Below are positions 59,801 through 64,000 of a stretch of 64,000 nucleotides of DNA, in pieces. The notes below the pieces were generated by a model, which had not been told where the DNA came from, searched no databases, and saw nothing but the letters and a program-made list of their open reading frames with translations. The DNA lies in assembly GCF_949628215.1 (NCBI RefSeq), contig NW_027441207.1:1-64000 (forward strand). The letters are read 5' to 3'. How positions within the stretch are numbered: position 1 is the first letter of the stretch; every line of letters begins with the position of its first letter. The translations under genes were made by a program, and so were the position numbers. The DNA comes from Phalacrocorax aristotelis (lineage: Eukaryota; Chordata; Aves; Suliformes; Phalacrocoracidae).

Positions 59801-62800
59801 AAACCCTCCTATTAAGGAATAAAGCCTCATTTTTAGGTCCCAAACCCCCACTTTTCAGGTCCAAACCTGTCTTTTTTAGGTTCAAACCCTCATTCTTAGG
59901 TCCCAAGCCCTCACTTTTAGGGTTCAAACCCCAGTTTTAAAGCTCACAGCCTCAGTTTTACCACCCAAAGCTGCAATTTCAGGGTCCAAACCCCTCTTTT
60001 AATGCTCAATGCCTCCTTTTAAAGTCCCAAAGCCTCACTTTCAGGTGCCAAAACCTCATTTTTAGTGTCCAAAGCCCTCTTTACACTCGCAAAGTCTCAT
60101 TTTTAGATCCCACAGCCTCACTTTCAGGGTCCAAACCTGTCTTTTAGGTTCAAAGCCTCAGTTTTAGGTCTCACAGCCTCACTTTCAGGCTCCAAACCCC
60201 TCTTTTAATGCCCAATGCCTGCTTTTAAAGTCCCAAACCCTCACTTTTAGTATCCAAACCCTCACTTTCAGGTGCCAAAACCTCACTTTTACTCTCCAAA
60301 GCCCTCTTTTCACCAGCAAAGCCTCAGTTTTAGGTCCCACAGCCTCACTTTCAGGGTCCAAAGCCTCACTTTTAATGCTCAGTGCCTCCTTTTAAGGCCC
60401 CAAACCCTCCCTTTGAGCATCGAATCCACTCTATGGATGCTCAAACTGTCATTTTTTCATTCTAAACTGTGCATTTGAGTCCAAAGCCCTTGTTTAAGGC
60501 TGAAAGCCTCATTTTTACCAGCCAAACCCTCACTTTCACATCCAAACCTGCGTTTTAGGTTCAAAGCCTCAGTATACGTTCCAAAGTTTCACTTTTAGCA
60601 TCCAAACCCCTCTTTTAGGTTCACAGCCTCAGTTTTAGATCCCAAACCCTCACCTTTAAGGCTCAAAGTCTTATTTTAAGTCCCAAACCCTCATTTTGGG
60701 GGTTCCAAACCCCTGTTTTAAAGGTTTAAAGCCTCAGTTTTAGGTGCCAGACCCTCACTTTCAGGGTCCAAAGCCTCCTATTAAGGAATAAAGCCTCATT
60801 TTTAGGTCCCAAACCCCCACTTTTCAGGTCCAAACCTGTCTTTTTTAGGGTCAAACCCTCATTCTTAGGTCCCAAGCCCTCACTTTTAGGGTTCAAACCC
60901 CAGTTTTAAAGCTCACAGCCTCAGTTTTACCACCCAAAACCTCACTTTCAGGGTCCAAACCCCTCTTTTAATGCTCAATGCCTCTTTTTAAAGTCCCAAA
61001 GCCTCACTTTCAGGTGCCAAAACCTCATTTTTAGTGTCCAAAGCCCTCTTTTCACCAGCAAAGCCTCAGTTTTAGGTCCCACAGCCTCACTTTCAGGGTC
61101 CAAACCTGTCTTTTAGGTTTAAAGCCTCAGTTTTAGGTCTCACAGCCTCACTTTCAGGGTCCAAACCTGTCTTTTAGGTTCAAAGCCTCAGTTTTAGGCC
61201 CCACAGCCTCACTTTCAGGGTCCAAAGCCTCACTTTTAATGCTCAGTGCCTCCTTTTAAGGCCCCAAAACCTCCCTTTTAGCATCGAATCCACTCTATGG
61301 ATGCTCAAACCGTCATTTTTTCATTCTAAACTGTGCATTTGAGTCCAAAGCCCTTGTTTAAGGCTCAAAGCCTCATTTTTACCAGCCAAACCCTCACTTT
61401 CACATCCAAACCTGCGTTTTAGGTTCAAAGCCTCAGTATACCTTCCAAAGTTTCACTTTTAGCATCCAAACCCCTCTTGTAGGTTCACAGCCTCAGTTTT
61501 AGATCCCAAACCCTCACCTTTAAGGCTCAAAGTCTTATTTTAAGTCCCAAACCCTCATTTTGGGGGTTCCAAACCCCTGTTTTAAAGGTTTAAAGCCTCA
61601 TTTTTAGGTGCCAAACCCTCACTTTCAGGGTCCAAAGCCTCCTATTAAGGAATAAAGCCTCATTTTTAGGTCCCAAACCCCCACTTTTCAGGTCCAAACC
61701 TGTCTTTTTTAGGTTCAAACCCTCATTCTTAGGTCCCACAGCCTCACTTTCAGGGTCCGAACCCCAGCTTTAAAGCTCACAGCCTCAGTTTTACCACCCA
61801 AAGCCTCACTTTCAGGTCCCAAACCCACACTTTTCAGGTCCAAACCTGTCTTTTAGGTTCATAGCCTCAGTTTTAAGTCCTACAGCCTCCCTTTCAGGGT
61901 CCAAACACCTCTATTAAGGAACAAAGCCTCATTTTTAGGTCCCAAACCCCCACTTTTCAGGTCCAAACCTGTCTTTTTTAGGTTCAAACCCTCATTCTTA
62001 GGTCCCAAGCCCTCACTTTTAGGGTTCAAACCCCAGCTTTAAAGCTCACAGCCTCAGTTTTACCACCCAAACCCTCACTTTCAGGTGCCAAAACCTCATT
62101 TTTAGTGTCCAAAGCCCTCTTTTCACCAGCAAAGCCTCAGTTTTAGGTCCCACAGCCTCACTTTCAGTGTCCAAAGCCTCACTTTTAATGCTCAGTGCCT
62201 CCTTTTAAGGCCCCAAACCCTCCCTTTTAGCATCGAATCCACTCTATGGATGCTCAAACCGTCATTTTTTCATTCTAAACCGTGCATTTGAGTCCAAAGC
62301 CCTTGTTTAAGGCTCAAAGCCTCATTTTTACCAGCCAAACCCTCACTTTCACATCCAAACCTGTGTTTTAGGTTCAAAGCCTCAGTATACCTTCCAAAGT
62401 TTCACTTTTAGCATCCAAAACCCTCTTGTAGGTTCACAGCCTCAGTTTTAGATCCCAAACCCTCACCTTTAAGGCTCAAAGTCTTATTTTAAGTCCCAAA
62501 CCCTCATTTTGGGGGTTCCAAACCCCTGTTTTAAAGGTTTAAAGCCTCATTTTTAGGTGCCAGACCCTCACTTTCAGGGTCCAAACCCTCCTATTAAGGA
62601 ATAAAGCCTCATTTTTAGGTCCCAAACCCCCACTTTTCAGGTCCAAACCTGTCTTTTTTAGGTTCAAACCCTCATTCTTAGGTCCCACAGCCCCACTTTC
62701 AGGGTCCGAACCCCAGCTTTAAAGCTCACAGCCTCAGTTTTACCACCCAAAGCCTCACTTTCAGGTCCCAAACCCACACTTTTCAGGTCCAAACCTGTCT

Positions 62801-64000
62801 TTTAGGTTCATAGCCTCAGTTTTAAGTCCTACAGCCTCCCTTTCAGGGTCCAAACACCTCTATTAAGGAACAAAGCCTCATTTTTAGGTCCCAAACCCCC
62901 ACTTTTCAGGTCCAAACCTGTCTTTTTTAGGTTCAAACCCTCATTCTTAGGTCCCAAGCCCTCACTTTTAGGGTTCAAACCCCAGTTTTAAAGCTCACAG
63001 CCTCAGTTTTACCATCCAAACCCTCACTTTCAGGTGCCAAAACCTCGTTTTTAGTGTCCAAAGCCCTCTTTTCACCAGCAAAGCCTCAGTTTTAGGTCCC
63101 ACAGCCTCACTTTCAGGGTCCAAAGCCTCACTTTTAATGCTCAGTGCCTCCTTTTAAGGCCCCAAACCCTCCCTTTTAGCATCGAATCCACTCTATGGAT
63201 GCTCAAACTGTCATTTTTTCATTCTAAACTGTGCATTTGAGTCCAAAGCCCTTGCTTAAGGCTGAAAGCCTCATTTTTACCAGCCAAACCCTCACTTTCA
63301 CATCCAAACCTGTGTTTTAGGTTCAAAGCCTCAGTATACCTTCCAAAGTTTCACTTTTAGCATCCAAACCCCTCTTTTAGGTTCACAGCCTCAGTTTTAG
63401 ATCCCAAACCCTCACCTTTAAGGCTCAAAGTCTTATTTTAAGTCCCAAACCCTCATTTTGGGGGTTCCAAACCCCTGTTTTAAAGGTTTAAAGCCTCAGT
63501 TTTAGGTGCCAAACCCTCACTTTTCAGGTCCAAAACCCTCTATTAAGGAATAAAGCCTCATTTTTAGGTCCCAAACCCCCACTTTTCAGGTCCAAACCTG
63601 TCTTTTTTAGGTTCAAACCCTCATTCTTAGGTCCCAAGCCCTCACTTTTAGGGTTCAAACCCCAGTTTTAAAGCTCACAGCCTCAGTTTTACCACCCAAA
63701 GCCTCACTTTCAGGCTCCAAACCCCTCTTTTAATGCTCAATGCCTCCTTTTAAAGTCCCAAAGCCTCACTTTCAGGGTGCCAAAACCTCATTTTTAGTGT
63801 CCAAAGCCCTCTTTACACTCGCAAAGTCTCATTTTTAGATCCCACAGCCTCACTTTCAGGGTCCAAACCTGTCTTTTAGGTTCAAAGCCTCAGTTTTAGG
63901 TCTCACAGCCTCACTTTCAGGCTCCAAACCCCTCTTTTAATGCCCAATGCCTGCTTTTAAAGTCCCAAACCCTCACTTTTAGTATCCAAACCCTCACTTT

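Larger units (their letters stand above)
52773..64000 (-). repeat. Satellite array, inverted orientation, higher-order repeat
   Basis: Same satellite on the opposite strand, running off the window. Basic unit about 21 bp, CAAAGCCTCATTTTTAGGTCC. A marker segment (GCATCGAATCCACTCTATGG) recurs at 53,889, 54,753, 55,702, 56,691, 57,555, 58,357, 59,448, 60,417, 61,281, 62,230 and 63,179. The spacings are 864, 949, 989, 864, 802, 1091, 969, 864, 949 and 949. The alternating A3-5 and T3-5 runs 6-7 bases apart resemble the published description of the 41-42-bp CNM/PO41 repeats of galliform microchromosomes; identity not tested. Apparent ORFs in it are a by-product of the repeat. Confidence 0.93.

Noticed and set aside
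53035..63980. Open frames of 60-90 codons in the satellite (for example 52,861-53,127, 56,546-56,752, 60,272-60,478)
   Set aside because: They are low-complexity translations of the repeat and recur with the repeat period; no independent coding signal.

Overview
The window is nuclear DNA from a bird. The evidence is CR1 LINE 3' ends, several ERV-L proviruses with avian-style LTRs, an ERVK-like provirus with an avian-type Env, CpG-rich short-intron coding sequence, and a long satellite built from about 21/41-bp units. I cannot name the species. Nothing here is bacterial: no operons, CRISPR arrays or rRNA.

Layout. (1) 1,305-7,930: a complete 12-exon plus-strand gene for a SUN-domain nuclear-envelope protein (388 codons by my splicing, all phases consistent), with a poly(A) signal at 7,988. 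(2) 8,170-10,560: a CpG island with no gene attached, then a decayed gamma-type gag split by a CR1. (3) 10,570-11,433: satellite. (4) 11,434-24,951: an old ERV-L provirus (minus strand) carrying a solo LTR with TSD CTTGAG and a whole 7.7-kb ERVK-like provirus (minus strand, TSD AAGGAT). (5) 25,146-30,770 and 43,303-48,833: two inverted arms of about 5.5 kb holding pieces of AHCTF1 (ELYS) and of a KIF28-type kinesin, each fused at the same point to ERV-L RNase H sequence. (6) 30,771-43,302: the spacer, with further upstream AHCTF1 exons, a CpG-rich segment with a CTCF-like motif, LTR fragments and another ERV-L copy (38,888-43,287). (7) 48,293-50,566: the 3' half of a third ERV-L with its LTR. 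(8) 50,567-64,000: the satellite again, which flips orientation near 52,773 and becomes a higher-order repeat array that runs off the window.

How it fits together. The left half-window is ordinary genic DNA. The rest looks like a satellite-rich, recombination-prone region into which ERVs have nested and in which a segment of the AHCTF1-KIF28 neighbourhood was duplicated in inverted orientation. The arms differ by private insertions (a solo LTR on the left, a CR1 on the right) and by a patchwork of near-identical and about 8-13% diverged blocks. That pattern suggests gene conversion acting on an older palindrome. Splicing, family assignments and percent differences were worked out by eye; no database search was run.
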